The position numbers and the translations under genes were made by a program. 60,907 bases of DNA from DSBN01 sp041686355 (lineage in GTDB: Bacteria; Spirochaetota; Spirochaetia; DSM-16054; Sediminispirochaetaceae), in contig JAWLDZ010000010.1 in NCBI GenBank assembly GCA_041686355.1, forward strand, positions 1 through 60,907. The letters are read 5' to 3'. Below, piece after piece: positions 27,085 to 35,732 of this stretch. The notes under the pieces were generated by a model that saw nothing but the letters and a program-made list of their open reading frames with translations, made no database searches and was not told the DNA's origin. The first letter of the stretch is position 1. Every line of letters starts with the position of its first letter.

Positions 27085-29084
27085 AACGTGTATTCTACTT
27101 ATCACTTGTGGTTATGCTTTTCTCAGTTGCAGCTGCCTGGACCGACAGCCGAGTTCTTATAAGTACTGGGCACACTGAACGCATTAATGAACTATTTTAC
27201 CAAGAATCGGATAATACACTTTTCTCCTCCGGCAATGACGGGACCCTGCGGGTGTGGGACATCAACTCAAAACAGCTTCTGCACAAACTTCAAATATCTC
27301 ACCTTCCAATTGAGAAGATTGCAGTGCACCCCAATAAGCCCCATGTTGCACTAGTCAGAACGGACCGCATCAATACCTTTCATTTAAGCGTATGGAACTA
27401 TGAGACCGGTGAAGAACTCTACTCCCACAAAATTGAAGAAACTCCGCTCTTTCTCAAGTATTCGCCCCAAGGAACTTACCTTATTTACAGTCGTACTGAC
27501 TGGAAAAGCCTCATTTTTTTAGAGGCAGGCACGGGACAATTTACGCAGGTTTTGGATGAAGGCTTTGGTATTGTCTCAGACGTCTTTCTTTCACAATCTG
27601 AGAACACGCTTGTTACCTACAACTCTTCCGGTACTATTCGCTACTGGAATACTGAAACAGGTGAGGAGAAGACTTCACCTATATCAACTATTGCTGACCT
27701 GAACGATATACACTTCTCCGAAAACGGTGTATATATGCTCGGACGGAAGGAAAACACCCTCTATTTGGTAAATCTGATAGATGGACAGATTGAAACCCGG
27801 GAGAATTTCGAACGCCTCAATGGATATTCATACAATCCAAGTACAAGTCTTGTTACAACTTATATTACCGAAAACAGCCGTCCCCGCTTTCTCTCTTTTC
27901 GCGTAGAACAAAACAGCTCTTTGCGTACGGTACAAAGTTCACTCATGGCACCGGATGATATACGTCCACCTCTTCAATTGATAGACTCAACCCTGTACTT
28001 TTGTAAGCAGGACGGAAGCATATTGACCCAGTCAGCTTATTCAACTGAAACTGAGACGTTTTCCAGATCAGTACTTTTGAATATCTCTGATATTGGTTTC
28101 TCTGAAGACAGTATTTTTTTACTAACTGAACAAAACATTCTATCCTTAAGTTCTAAAGCTTTCACTGCCGAGGGACAGCAAAATGGTGAAAACTCTCATT
28201 TTTCTTTCTTAACTGAAAAGTACCGGAACCCGCTCAACACTGCCGCAGCTATAACAGTTCTCTCTGACAACCGGTTTTTATTATACCCTATCGAGGGGCC
28301 TCCAAGAGAGCTTTATTTGTTTAATGACAACCGCTTCCGCGAGCTTAACACCCAACTGAGCGGAACAGTACAATCCGCGGGACGGTACAACGAAGATGTA
28401 CTCTTGCTCGAAAAAGGTGGAATACTGAGGATTGTGGATCCCCTTGCGGATGAAGAGCTTTTTAATTATTCATCCTTCGGACTTCAGAGTGCCACCGAGG
28501 CTATTGACGAAACTATTGTTGTAGCCCGTAACAAAAACGCACTAATCAATACTACCTTGCTTTCAATAAACCCGCAAACCAGTGAAACAGTTCCAATACC
28601 GGATCGTAACCTCCTTACCTTTGTTCTTGACTATGATAGTACAACAAGAGCGCTGTATTCTCTAGGTTTCGAGGAGCGCAGAGGTTCGATTCGTACCGTA
28701 CTCAAAGAGCATCAGGGACGCAACTATGGACGGGTATCAACACTGCTCAGTTATCCCGGAGAGGACAATGAGGCTACCCTGGCGATCGATCCTTCCACAT
28801 CGCGTGTATTTACCTCACTGGGATACGGTGACGTACACATGTTCACTTGGGACGGTTTTACAACGATGGAACAGATTGAGCATATACCGCGAAAACTCTT
28901 TACCAATGACGGCTTGCTCTACTCTTTAAACGGGGATTCTTCTGTATCTGTATGGGATATCAATCGCGGGAATCTGTTGATGACTCTATACTTGTTTGAA
29001 AGCCTCGACTGGGCGATTGCCTTTCCCGACGGCAGTTTTTATGGAACCGACGGCGCTGAGCAATGGATACACCAAGCAGATTGA
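27081..29084 (+). CDS. Exported WD40-repeat protein, possibly with a premature stop
   Basis: 667 residues: a signal peptide (cleavage probably near A-A-A-W, residue 20), then a beta-propeller with WD40 repeats. The first is clearest: G-H-T-E-R-I-N-E-L, S-G-N-D-G-T-L-R-V-W-D-I. Others are degenerate (Y-W-N-T-E-T-G-E, V-S-V-W-D-I-N-R-G). WD40 propellers are protein-binding platforms; this one should sit in the periplasm. The frame stays open for 25 sensible codons after the TGA at 29082-29084, to TAA at 29160-29162, so this stop may be a point mutation or sequencing error. Confidence 0.85.
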   Translation: MKRVFYLSLVVMLFSVAAAWTDSRVLISTGHTERINELFYQESDNTLFSSGNDGTLRVWDINSKQLLHKLQISHLPIEKIAVHPNKPHVALVRTDRINTFHLSVWNYETGEELYSHKIEETPLFLKYSPQGTYLIYSRTDWKSLIFLEAGTGQFTQVLDEGFGIVSDVFLSQSENTLVTYNSSGTIRYWNTETGEEKTSPISTIADLNDIHFSENGVYMLGRKENTLYLVNLIDGQIETRENFERLNGYSYNPSTSLVTTYITENSRPRFLSFRVEQNSSLRTVQSSLMAPDDIRPPLQLIDSTLYFCKQDGSILTQSAYSTETETFSRSVLLNISDIGFSEDSIFLLTEQNILSLSSKAFTAEGQQNGENSHFSFLTEKYRNPLNTAAAITVLSDNRFLLYPIEGPPRELYLFNDNRFRELNTQLSGTVQSAGRYNEDVLLLEKGGILRIVDPLADEELFNYSSFGLQSATEAIDETIVVARNKNALINTTLLSINPQTSETVPIPDRNLLTFVLDYDSTTRALYSLGFEERRGSIRTVLKEHQGRNYGRVSTLLSYPGEDNEATLAIDPSTSRVFTSLGYGDVHMFTWDGFTTMEQIEHIPRKLFTNDGLLYSLNGDSSVSVWDINRGNLLMTLYLFESLDWAIAFPDGSFYGTDGAEQWIHQAD

Positions 29085-29158
29085 TTTACTCTGGGTCCGA
29101 CAGAACAGCTCCGCTCAGTTGCAAATCGGTACAAAACAAAGTCGGAAAAACCGTCCTT

Positions 29159-29287
29159 TTAACCGTGGGAGGGGTTTTTGGCGACCTTCTTGATTGACTC
29201 TTCTACCTTGTCTTTAACCTTAGCCCCATAGTCGGTATCCTGAAGGGAATGCGCATAGAGAGTCCCCATTAAAGAGACCCGGTACAT
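29159..29287 (-). CDS. 3' fragment of an unidentified gene, cut by an assembly gap
   Basis: Minus-strand frame running out of the gap for about 42 codons to a TAA (ending A-K-V-K-D-K-V-E-E-S-I-K-K-V-A-K). It does not resemble the DnaB C-terminus, so it is probably the tail of a separate gene between dnaB and the WD40 gene. The reading frame is inferred from the absence of stops only. Confidence 0.4.
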   Translation of the reverse strand: MYRVSLMGTLYAHSLQDTDYGAKVKDKVEESIKKVAKNPSHG

Positions 29288-29387
29288 NNNNNNNNNNNNN
29301 NNNNNNNNNNNNNNNNNNNNNNNNNNNNNNNNNNNNNNNNNNNNNNNNNNNNNNNNNNNNNNNNNNNNNNNNNNNNNNNNNNNNNNN
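29288..29387. other. Assembly gap of unknown true length (100 N)
   Basis: Exactly 100 N. Unlike the other two gaps, its flanks share no sequence, so it is a real scaffold gap. At least about 300 bases of dnaB plus the 5' part of another gene must be missing. Confidence 0.95.
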
Positions 29388-30436
29388 AAAGATTTAATTG
29401 ACCGTGAAATTTCAGCCACCTGCTCATGGCGAGGCACATTCGATTTATTCTCGGGCTCGATCAACCCTATATAGTCAATAAACAGAGCCTGTATATCCTC
29501 TTTGCTTTTCATTCGCCGCGCCTGAGCCCGCAAATCCAACAGCTTTATATTTGGAGTATCATCAATATACAGCGGTGCTTCATAAATTCTACCTGCGGCC
29601 TCGGTCAAATTATGGAAATCCGCCGGCCGCAGCATACCAGTTCTCAACTTTTCAGAATTTATTCGAGCTTCGCTGGACAGGAGCCTTTGCATGAGTGCCA
29701 TATCGGCCATCTCAAGAGTAAAAAAACCGATCGGAACCTTTCCATGTATGGCCATATTTGCCGCCATAGTAAGGGCTAAGGCGGTTTTACCAACCGAAGG
29801 CCTTGCTCCTATAACAATAAACTCCGATTTTTGAAAACCGCTGGTCATATTATCCAGGTCGGAGAAGCCGGTGGGAACCCCAGTATAGCTGTCTTTTGTA
29901 TGATACAGTCGTTCAATAGCTTCAATTGTCTCAGCAATAATATCATGAACACCCCGATAGGAATCGGTATGCTGGCTGTCGGTAATTTCGAATATTCGCT
30001 GCTCAGCCTCTTCAATAAGTACACGGGTCTCTAAGCCCTCGTCGTAAGCCTGGGTAAGCAGACCGCCGGATATCTTTAGAAGTTGACGGCGCACGCTTCG
30101 GTCTTTTACAATTTTCGCGTAATAGGCAACATTAGCGCTGGTAGGAACTTCATCGGTAAGGGCAGAAATATAGGTAGTCCCGCCACATGCCTCCAGCTCA
30201 CCCCCTGCACTTAGACGGTCGGTGAGCGAAATGAGGTCGATAGTTTCACCTCGATTGAAAAGATCGATAATCGCTTTAAATATCTTTTGGTGTGAAGCTG
30301 TATAGAAATCATCAGTTCTTAAATATCGCAGAACTGTAGATATGACGTCCCCATCAAGCAGAACCGCCCCAATAGTAGCCTTTTCAGCGTCTACATTATG
30401 GGGCGGAACTTTTCCCTGTCGAGAAAGGGAATTCAT
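29388..30436 (-). CDS. dnaB: Replicative DNA helicase DnaB, 3' end lost in gap
   Basis: Hexameric 5'-3' fork helicase. About 349 residues are present: the N-terminal helical domain (P-H-N-V-D-A-E-K-A-T-I-G-A-V-L-L), linker, then the RecA-type domain with G-A-R-P-S-V-G-K-T (210-217) and I-D-Y-I-G-L-I followed by V-A-E-I-S-R-S-I-K. The last 100 or so residues, including the DNA-binding loop, are missing. Continuous translation through the N run joins it to an unrelated tail and should not be trusted. Last visible gene of the rpsF operon, 18 bases after rplI. Confidence 0.93.
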
Positions 30437-30454
30437 AGGGCAGCTCGTTTCAAA

Positions 30455-31156
30455 CTATTTCTCTTCTTTTTCTTCTTCCGGCTCAGCCTCTTCAGCAGCA
30501 ACTACTGCCTCGGCGGCGGCCTTTTCAGGGTCTTTTTCCTCATCTACAGTTTCGGCAGGAGCCTCGGCTGCAGCGGAGCCTTCAGTGCTATCCTCTTGGG
30601 CAGAATCTTCCTTGGCTGCAACTTCTGCTTCAGCCTCTTCGGTCTGTTTTTCGGCCAGTTTTTCGGCCTTCTTGTCTTCAGCTGTCTTCTGCGGAGGCTG
30701 CTCCATTCCGCTCTGACTCACAACCTTCAGCTTTAATTCAGCCTCGTTGTTCTCGTACAATTTAACAGTAACAGGATAGGTGCCTACCATTTTTACAGAT
30801 TGACTCTTAAAGTCGATTTTCTTTTTCTCGACCTCGATTCCCTCTTTCTGCAGCTCCTCCACAATCATTGCACTTGTAACAGAACCAAACAGCTTACCTC
30901 CCTGACCGGCATTCATAGTAATTACTACTTCCTTGTCGTCAAGACGTTCCTTTAGGCTCAGAGCCTGCTGTCTTTTTTCTTCCTTGCGCTTTTCAATAGA
31001 AGCCTTTCGACTTTCAAAATTGGCAATATTTTCTTTGGTGTAAGGGAACGCCAACTGTTTTGGAAACAGATAGTTCCGTGCATATCCACGAGCTACATCG
31101 CAGACATCTCCCTCCTCGCCAAGGTTATACACATCCTCATTCAAAATGATTTTCAT
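30455..31156 (-). CDS. rplI: 50S ribosomal protein L9 with acidic extension
   Basis: Large-subunit protein. The start is the ATG at 31156 (233 residues): AAGGAG lies upstream and M-K-I-I-L-N-E-D-V begins the L9 N-domain. An in-frame extension to 31495 would read back through the DUF2232 gene and is false. N-terminal domain with N-L-G-E-E-G-D-V-C-D-V-A-R-G-Y-A-R-N-Y-L, central helix, C-domain to about residue 150. The last 80 residues are low-complexity Glu/Ala, not part of normal L9. Confidence 0.95.
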   Translation of the reverse strand: MKIILNEDVYNLGEEGDVCDVARGYARNYLFPKQLAFPYTKENIANFESRKASIEKRKEEKRQQALSLKERLDDKEVVITMNAGQGGKLFGSVTSAMIVEELQKEGIEVEKKKIDFKSQSVKMVGTYPVTVKLYENNEAELKLKVVSQSGMEQPPQKTAEDKKAEKLAEKQTEEAEAEVAAKEDSAQEDSTEGSAAAEAPAETVDEEKDPEKAAAEAVVAAEEAEPEEEKEEK

Positions 31157-31179
31157 TCTTCTCTCCTTACCAGAAAGTT

Positions 31180-32169
31180 TTATGAGCCCTCTGTAGCAGA
31201 GTGACCGGCTCGATAGTGGATCCAGTATTCCGAGAGGCCTAATAAGGGCACTCCAACAATCAATACCAGGTTCAACCGTGGGGTTAGCAGTATAATAGCT
31301 GCGGAAAATACAACCAATAGCTGTAATAACCGCGATACCCCGTGTTGCTGGAATAGTGATTTCATTATCCCTATTCCCTGCATCGCATATACACTCAACA
31401 GTATCATTCCGTAGTTCCAAAAAAGGAACCCGACAAAAGGTACACCTACCACTACATCCAGTAGTACACCGAACCATGCTCCGATAAACGGCCATAGCAA
31501 ATTCTCAGGCACGGTGAAATTTACCAAATTATATGGCATGCTTCCCTTGCTTCTGCTGTAAATTCCATAAGAGAGCGCCCAGCAAGCTGACAGCATTAGA
31601 AAAAAGCTGAAAATGTAGTGTCGTATAAACACTTCCGATATCAGCGTATAGAAGCTTTCAGCATCCAGCGTCGCTAACACTGCAACTCCGTTTGCACCAG
31701 CTTCGTTTCCGCCCAAACCGCTTTGGAGGCTTTCCAGTATCAGCTTAAATTGCTGTTGTAAGAATTCCATCACCTCTTGATTGCCGGAATAAATTCCAAC
31801 GATAGGTAAACTTACAAGCAGCACTGCCACAGTAGCACTGAGCAGCCGGTACAAATTCCTACCACGCCCCCAAAAAAGCAGCGCAGCCCCCAGGATCAGA
31901 GCTACAGGATACGCCGCCTCCATCATAAAAAAGAAACGGCGCAATACCTCATCTTCAATTCCGCGGGTCCGAATAAACACCTGCACTAATATAGCAAATA
32001 GCAATATTGTCCCACTATACAGTACAGCTTCCGGCCCACGTTTTAAACCCAGTACAATAATTGGTACTGTTATAAGAAAAAACAGTACGCTAATTTGATA
32101 CAAGAGAAATGCCGCTACGGTGAAAATAGCAATTTCAGTCCACTCTCTTGGTATCGCTCTCAAATCCAT
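31180..32169 (-). CDS. DUF2232 (YybS-like) membrane protein
   Basis: 329 residues with about eight hydrophobic helices and few charged loops. Position between rpsR and rplI is where DUF2232/YybS proteins occur in other bacteria, which together with topology supports the family. Function unknown. 23 bases upstream of rplI and 6 downstream of rpsR, so in the same operon. Confidence 0.8.
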   Translation of the reverse strand: MDLRAIPREWTEIAIFTVAAFLLYQISVLFFLITVPIIVLGLKRGPEAVLYSGTILLFAILVQVFIRTRGIEDEVLRRFFFMMEAAYPVALILGAALLFWGRGRNLYRLLSATVAVLLVSLPIVGIYSGNQEVMEFLQQQFKLILESLQSGLGGNEAGANGVAVLATLDAESFYTLISEVFIRHYIFSFFLMLSACWALSYGIYSRSKGSMPYNLVNFTVPENLLWPFIGAWFGVLLDVVVGVPFVGFLFWNYGMILLSVYAMQGIGIMKSLFQQHGVSRLLQLLVVFSAAIILLTPRLNLVLIVGVPLLGLSEYWIHYRAGHSATEGS

Positions 32170-32175
32170 CCTTAC

Positions 32176-32809
32176 TTACTGTTTTACAAACGGAAGATAA
32201 GCCAATACTCGGGCCCTTTTTATCTCCCGTGACAAAGCACGCTGGTGCTTTGCACAAGTACCGGTAATTCGACGCGGCAGGATTTTACCACGATCGGTAA
32301 CAAATCTTCGCAATTGATCAGGATTTTTATAGTCGGCAACTAATCCCTGAGTACAGAACCTACACACCTTTTTCTTGAAAAAGGGGCGTCTTCCGCCGCC
32401 ACCTCCGCCTCCGCGGTAAGGTCGACTGTCGCGACTATCACGACTGTCTCGGTTATCCCGGTTGTCTCTATTATCCCGGTTATCCCGGTTATCNNNNNNN
32501 NNNNNNNNNNNNNNNNNNNNNNNNNNNNNNNNNNNNNNNNNNNNNNNNNNNNNNNNNNNNNNNNNNNNNNNNNNNNNNNNNNNNNNNNNNNNNGCCGCCA
32601 CCTCCGCCTCCGCGGTAAGGTCGACTGTCGCGACTATCACGACTGTCTCGGTTATCCCGGTTGTCTCTATTATCCCGGTTATCCCGGTTATCCCGGTTAT
32701 CCCGGTTATCTCTCGTATCACGATTGTCGGCGGGTCTTCGTGGATATTCACTTCCGGAGGGCTTGTTCTCCGTTGGTTTTGTTTCGTTATTTACGCCTTC
32801 TTCAGCCAT
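32176..32809 (-). CDS. rpsR: 30S ribosomal protein S18 with Asn-Arg-Asp repeat N-terminus (interrupted by assembly artefact)
   Basis: S18 partners S6 on the small-subunit platform. The C-terminal half is standard: C-R-F-C, then K-I-L-P-R-R-I-T-G-T-C-A-K-H-Q-R; the Cys/His set suggests a zinc-binding form. The N-terminal half is unusual: tandem N-R-D triplets (9-base units) then D-S-R repeats and a Gly run. The gene is broken by 100 N with the same 99 bp on both sides. Removing 199 bp joins both halves in frame into a 144-residue protein. The ATG at 32809 has GGAGAT upstream. Confidence 0.92.
32395..32692. repeat. Artefactual direct duplication around 100-N gap in rpsR
   Basis: Bases 32395-32493 and 32594-32692 are identical over 99 bp and directly flank the N run 32494-32593. 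This is the mark of two contigs whose overlapping ends were scaffolded without merging. The right copy continues into further CCCGGTTAT units, so repeat copy number may still be under- or overestimated. Confidence 0.9.
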
Positions 32810-32841
32810 TATAGTATCTCCTTCATTTTTTCAGAATGGTC

Positions 32842-33297
32842 CTAGAACGGAATGTCATCTTCGAATTGCTCTGGACCGTTGGAAAAATTATTAGAATTTT
32901 CGCTGGGTCCGTTCTGTGTAGCAGGACGACTGTTGTAAGAGGAAGAGGGTCCTTCATTTCGGTTGCCGCTGGGACCGCCGAGTAACTGCACATTCTGTGC
33001 ACTTATTTCAACTTTACTTCGCTGCTGACCATCCTTTTCCCAACGGTTCTGGCGAAGTTCTCCCTGAACTGCAATTTGCTTTCCCTTAGTCAAATACTGG
33101 TGAATTGCTTCACCCTGTCGACCCCACAGTACGATATCGAAGAAATGTGCTTCCTCTTGCCATTGATCACCGTTTTTTCGGCTGCGATTAAGAGCAATCG
33201 AAAACTTACAGACAGCAGTTCCGCCCCCGGTGTATTTGAGCTCAGCATCGCGGGTGAGTCGTCCAACGAGGGTAACTTGATTTATATCGTTGGCCAT
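32842..33297 (-). CDS. ssb: Single-stranded DNA-binding protein
   Basis: 151 residues. OB-fold (1-110) with N-Q-V-T-L-V-G-R-L-T-R-D-A-E and I-V-L-W-G-R; a Gly/Ser/Asn-rich flexible linker; and the acidic tip D-D-I-P-F that recruits repair and replication partners. Between rpsF and rpsR as in many bacteria. Confidence 0.96.
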   Translation of the reverse strand: MANDINQVTLVGRLTRDAELKYTGGGTAVCKFSIALNRSRKNGDQWQEEAHFFDIVLWGRQGEAIHQYLTKGKQIAVQGELRQNRWEKDGQQRSKVEISAQNVQLLGGPSGNRNEGPSSSYNSRPATQNGPSENSNNFSNGPEQFEDDIPF

Positions 33298-33315
33298 GTT
33301 AAAAACTCCACTTCG

Positions 33316-33597
33316 CTATTTTTCTTTTTTGATGAGAAGATATTTGAGCAGCGGATTGGCAAGCCGCAATTCTTCTTCCATTTTGTAGGCACTCTGAGGA
33401 TCCATTTCGAATTCATAGTAGACGTAGTGCCCTTTTGGTCTCTTTTTAATATTATAGGCAAGGTCGCGAATACCAAAATCTTCCTTCTTTCCGATTTTAG
33501 CTTCGCCCTTCTTCAAGAGCTCTTCTATCTGTTCTTTACCAGCAGAAGTCTCATCTTCCTCGGTACCGAGGATTGCAGTGAGTTCGTATTGACGCAT
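33316..33597 (-). CDS. rpsF: 30S ribosomal protein S6
   Basis: 93 residues: M-R-Q-Y-E-L-T-A-I-L at the N-terminus and the R-D-L-A-Y-N-I-K-K and G-H-Y-V-Y-Y-E-F-E strands typical of S6. Partner of S18. TAAGGAGG precedes the ATG. First gene of the rpsF-ssb-rpsR-DUF2232-rplI-dnaB operon. Confidence 0.95.
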   Translation of the reverse strand: MRQYELTAILGTEEDETSAGKEQIEELLKKGEAKIGKKEDFGIRDLAYNIKKRPKGHYVYYEFEMDPQSAYKMEEELRLANPLLKYLLIKKEK

Positions 33598-33620
33598 GTG
33601 GCCTCCTTACGGACATTTTG

Positions 33621-33639
33621 ATCCACCCTACGGGCGGAT
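33621..33639 (-). promoter_or_regulatory. Hairpin in the rpsF leader
   Basis: 8-bp stem (ATCCGCCC/GGGTGGAT on the minus strand, one G-T pair) with a GTA loop, about 25-40 bases upstream of the rpsF ATG. rpsF leaders in many bacteria bind the S6:S18 pair; I could not match its diagnostic bulge or loop, so assignment is open. Confidence 0.4.
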
Positions 33640-33653
33640 AAAGAGGTGCTCAA

Positions 33654-33682
33654 AAACTATCATAAGCACTAAACTGTGTCAA
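33654..33682 (-). promoter_or_regulatory. Predicted sigma70 promoter of the rpsF operon
   Basis: On the minus strand a perfect TTGACA (33682-33677), 17-base spacer, TAGTTT (33659-33654). The leader to the rpsF ATG would be about 50 bases and contains the hairpin at 33621-33639. Confidence 0.5.
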
Positions 33683-33713
33683 GTAACAGGACATTTAGAC
33701 CGACATACTGTAT

Positions 33714-34160
33714 ATGGGACACTGGGTACATTACGAGGACGATATATTCTTTCTGAATGAGAAAATCCGCCTATTAGCGCGCGATCTCAAGCTTCATCTT
33801 GACAGCGCCTATTTTGCGGAGCACGTGCATCAAGAACTGATATTTTTCAATAATATGCTCTCCCAATTTTACCGTACTCTAACCGCAAATCAGGAAATAT
33901 TTGAGCGTCCCCGCAATCTCAGGTTTCTCAATAAAACCAAACGCTTATACTGCAACCTGCTGGATGGGATAACCTCCGGCCATACTAGCCCCCACCTTGA
34001 CCTTACCTCCCATTTTAACGAGTATAATAATGCACAAATTCAGCAGGAAGAGGAAATTTTGAAGATCCGAACGCTGTTAAACGAAATTATTATGCAAGAA
34101 GAGCCGGAGGAACTGATCAGCTCTGAAGAGTACAAGTTCTTATTTGACGATCAACTCTAA
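33714..34160 (+). CDS. Hypothetical protein
   Basis: 148 residues, helical, acidic C-terminus, no signal peptide or membrane helix. Not a family I recognise. No Shine-Dalgarno is visible before the ATG. It precedes the UDP-sugar pyrophosphorylase gene by 27 bases, probably in one transcript with it and hisI. Codon use and composition look like those of its neighbours. Confidence 0.6.
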   Translation: MGHWVHYEDDIFFLNEKIRLLARDLKLHLDSAYFAEHVHQELIFFNNMLSQFYRTLTANQEIFERPRNLRFLNKTKRLYCNLLDGITSGHTSPHLDLTSHFNEYNNAQIQQEEEILKIRTLLNEIIMQEEPEELISSEEYKFLFDDQL

Positions 34161-34187
34161 GCAACAACACATATTTGGAGGCACCCT

Positions 34188-35732
34188 TTGAATACCGCTA
34201 CTCTCAATCCGTCAATCGAGGAAGAGTTCGACCGTAAGCACATCAATCGCTCTCTTACTCTCACTACCCTCGACCGCTTTAACAGAGGCGAGTTTGATCA
34301 CTTCAAGGCGGTTCAGGTAAAAAGCCTGCCTCAAGTAGACGGCCGGCAAATCATTGACCTGACCAAACCGGCTGCATACAGAGGCAATTTAGAGAAATAT
34401 CGAAACACCCTTAGTGAATTACTCCCAGAGATTCCCGTTCACAAATATGGTACACCCGAGGCAGGATATATCCATTTGAACTCCCAAGAGTTATATCGAA
34501 TCGGAATGCATCTGATGCCCAAAATTGCTTACGGAATCCTTAACGGTGGTTCGGCTACCAGCTACGTTGACGAAAAGAAGAACCGTTCCTTTTCCGAGGA
34601 GCTGTTTCATATTACATCCCCGGTATTTGAGAAGGCCTCCGCAGTCTCGCGGGATAGACCAAAAGGAATTACCCCCGCCTTTATCAACCCGGATGGGTCG
34701 CCCGGGCCAAGCTTCCTTGAATTAAAAATCAGAGCCTTGCTCATCCAATCCCTCCGGTATCGCCGTCAGTTTCAAGTGGACAAGGATATACAGTCCATGC
34801 TCCCCATTTTTCAAATGACCAGTATCTATACGGATTCCAAGATTGCCGATGCCCTGAAGGAGTACCAGAGCAGCCCCTATATTGAAGCTCTTCTCAATAA
34901 TCTAAACTCTGCAACTATCCACCCTTATACCGCCGTCCAGCCTCTGATAGCAGCATATACCCACAGCTCAAAGGGGAGGCCCAAAGACCTGTTTACGAAG
35001 GCCTGGGGCAAACCGAACTCCTTGCTGCCTCTTCCCGGAGGCCACGGACAAAACTTTTCAGTTCTGTCCCATATTTACCGTGATCTGTACAACCAGGGGT
35101 ATAGGTATGCCTATTTGGGAAATATTGATAATCTTGGCAATACTGTTGACCCAATAGGTATAGCCCTGTTGGCCCTCAGCGGAAAACAGGGGGCCTTTGA
35201 GTTCTCCTTTAAAACGCCGGTTGATGTGAAGGGGGGAATACTGGTTCGAGATGATGCAGGCAAGCTGAATGCAGTCGATATAGGGCCGGCTATCTCAGAG
35301 GAAGAGCTTCAGCAGGCGGAACAATCAGGCACTCCCATCCTGTTTAACTGTGCGAGCGGAATTTTCGACCTGAAGTATCTGGACGAGCAGCTTGAATATA
35401 TTTCTAAGGAGCTCCCTACCCGCTTCTCGGATCAGGACAAGGACGCCGGGCGCTACTCCCAGGCCGAACAAATTACCTGGGAAATTATCGGTATGATGGA
35501 TGAACCGCTCATTTTTGGAGTCCACAAATACGACCGCTTTCTCGCATCGAAACTTCTAATAGAAAACTTGATGACCAGCGGAATTGGTTTAGAAGACCCG
35601 GCATATCCACCGGAACTTCGCCCCATTGCGAATAACTTACATAGCGGACTTATACGAGCACTGGAAGGCCCCTACGGACTAAAACTTGATCAAAACCGCT
35701 GGCTTCCCAAAGCACCGGAGGAGATAGAATGA
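34188..35732 (+). CDS. UTP-glucose-1-phosphate uridylyltransferase family (UDPGP type)
   Basis: 514-residue nucleotidyltransferase of the eukaryote-like UDPGP family, distinct from bacterial GalU. It makes a UDP-sugar from UTP and a sugar 1-phosphate. L-P-G-G-H-G near residue 285 is in the place of the nucleotide-binding loop; N-I-D-N-L-G-N-T-V-D-P follows with the metal-binding Asp; G-G-I-L and F-N-C-A-S-G-I-F-D match later conserved segments. TTG start with GGAGG 6 bases upstream. The stop overlaps hisI. Substrate (glucose versus GlcNAc) not resolved. Confidence 0.82.
   Translation: MNTATLNPSIEEEFDRKHINRSLTLTTLDRFNRGEFDHFKAVQVKSLPQVDGRQIIDLTKPAAYRGNLEKYRNTLSELLPEIPVHKYGTPEAGYIHLNSQELYRIGMHLMPKIAYGILNGGSATSYVDEKKNRSFSEELFHITSPVFEKASAVSRDRPKGITPAFINPDGSPGPSFLELKIRALLIQSLRYRRQFQVDKDIQSMLPIFQMTSIYTDSKIADALKEYQSSPYIEALLNNLNSATIHPYTAVQPLIAAYTHSSKGRPKDLFTKAWGKPNSLLPLPGGHGQNFSVLSHIYRDLYNQGYRYAYLGNIDNLGNTVDPIGIALLALSGKQGAFEFSFKTPVDVKGGILVRDDAGKLNAVDIGPAISEEELQQAEQSGTPILFNCASGIFDLKYLDEQLEYISKELPTRFSDQDKDAGRYSQAEQITWEIIGMMDEPLIFGVHKYDRFLASKLLIENLMTSGIGLEDPAYPPELRPIANNLHSGLIRALEGPYGLKLDQNRWLPKAPEEIE

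Noticed and set aside
29082..29120. Selenocysteine at the WD40 TGA
   Set aside because: No convincing SECIS hairpin directly downstream, and the family is not known to contain selenocysteine.
29159..30436. DnaB as one continuous 425-residue protein
   Set aside because: It reads through 100 N and ends in a tail unlike DnaB; the frame continuity is accidental.
31157..31495. N-terminal extension of L9
   Set aside because: It overlaps the DUF2232 gene and the L9 family start is at 31156 with its own ribosome site.
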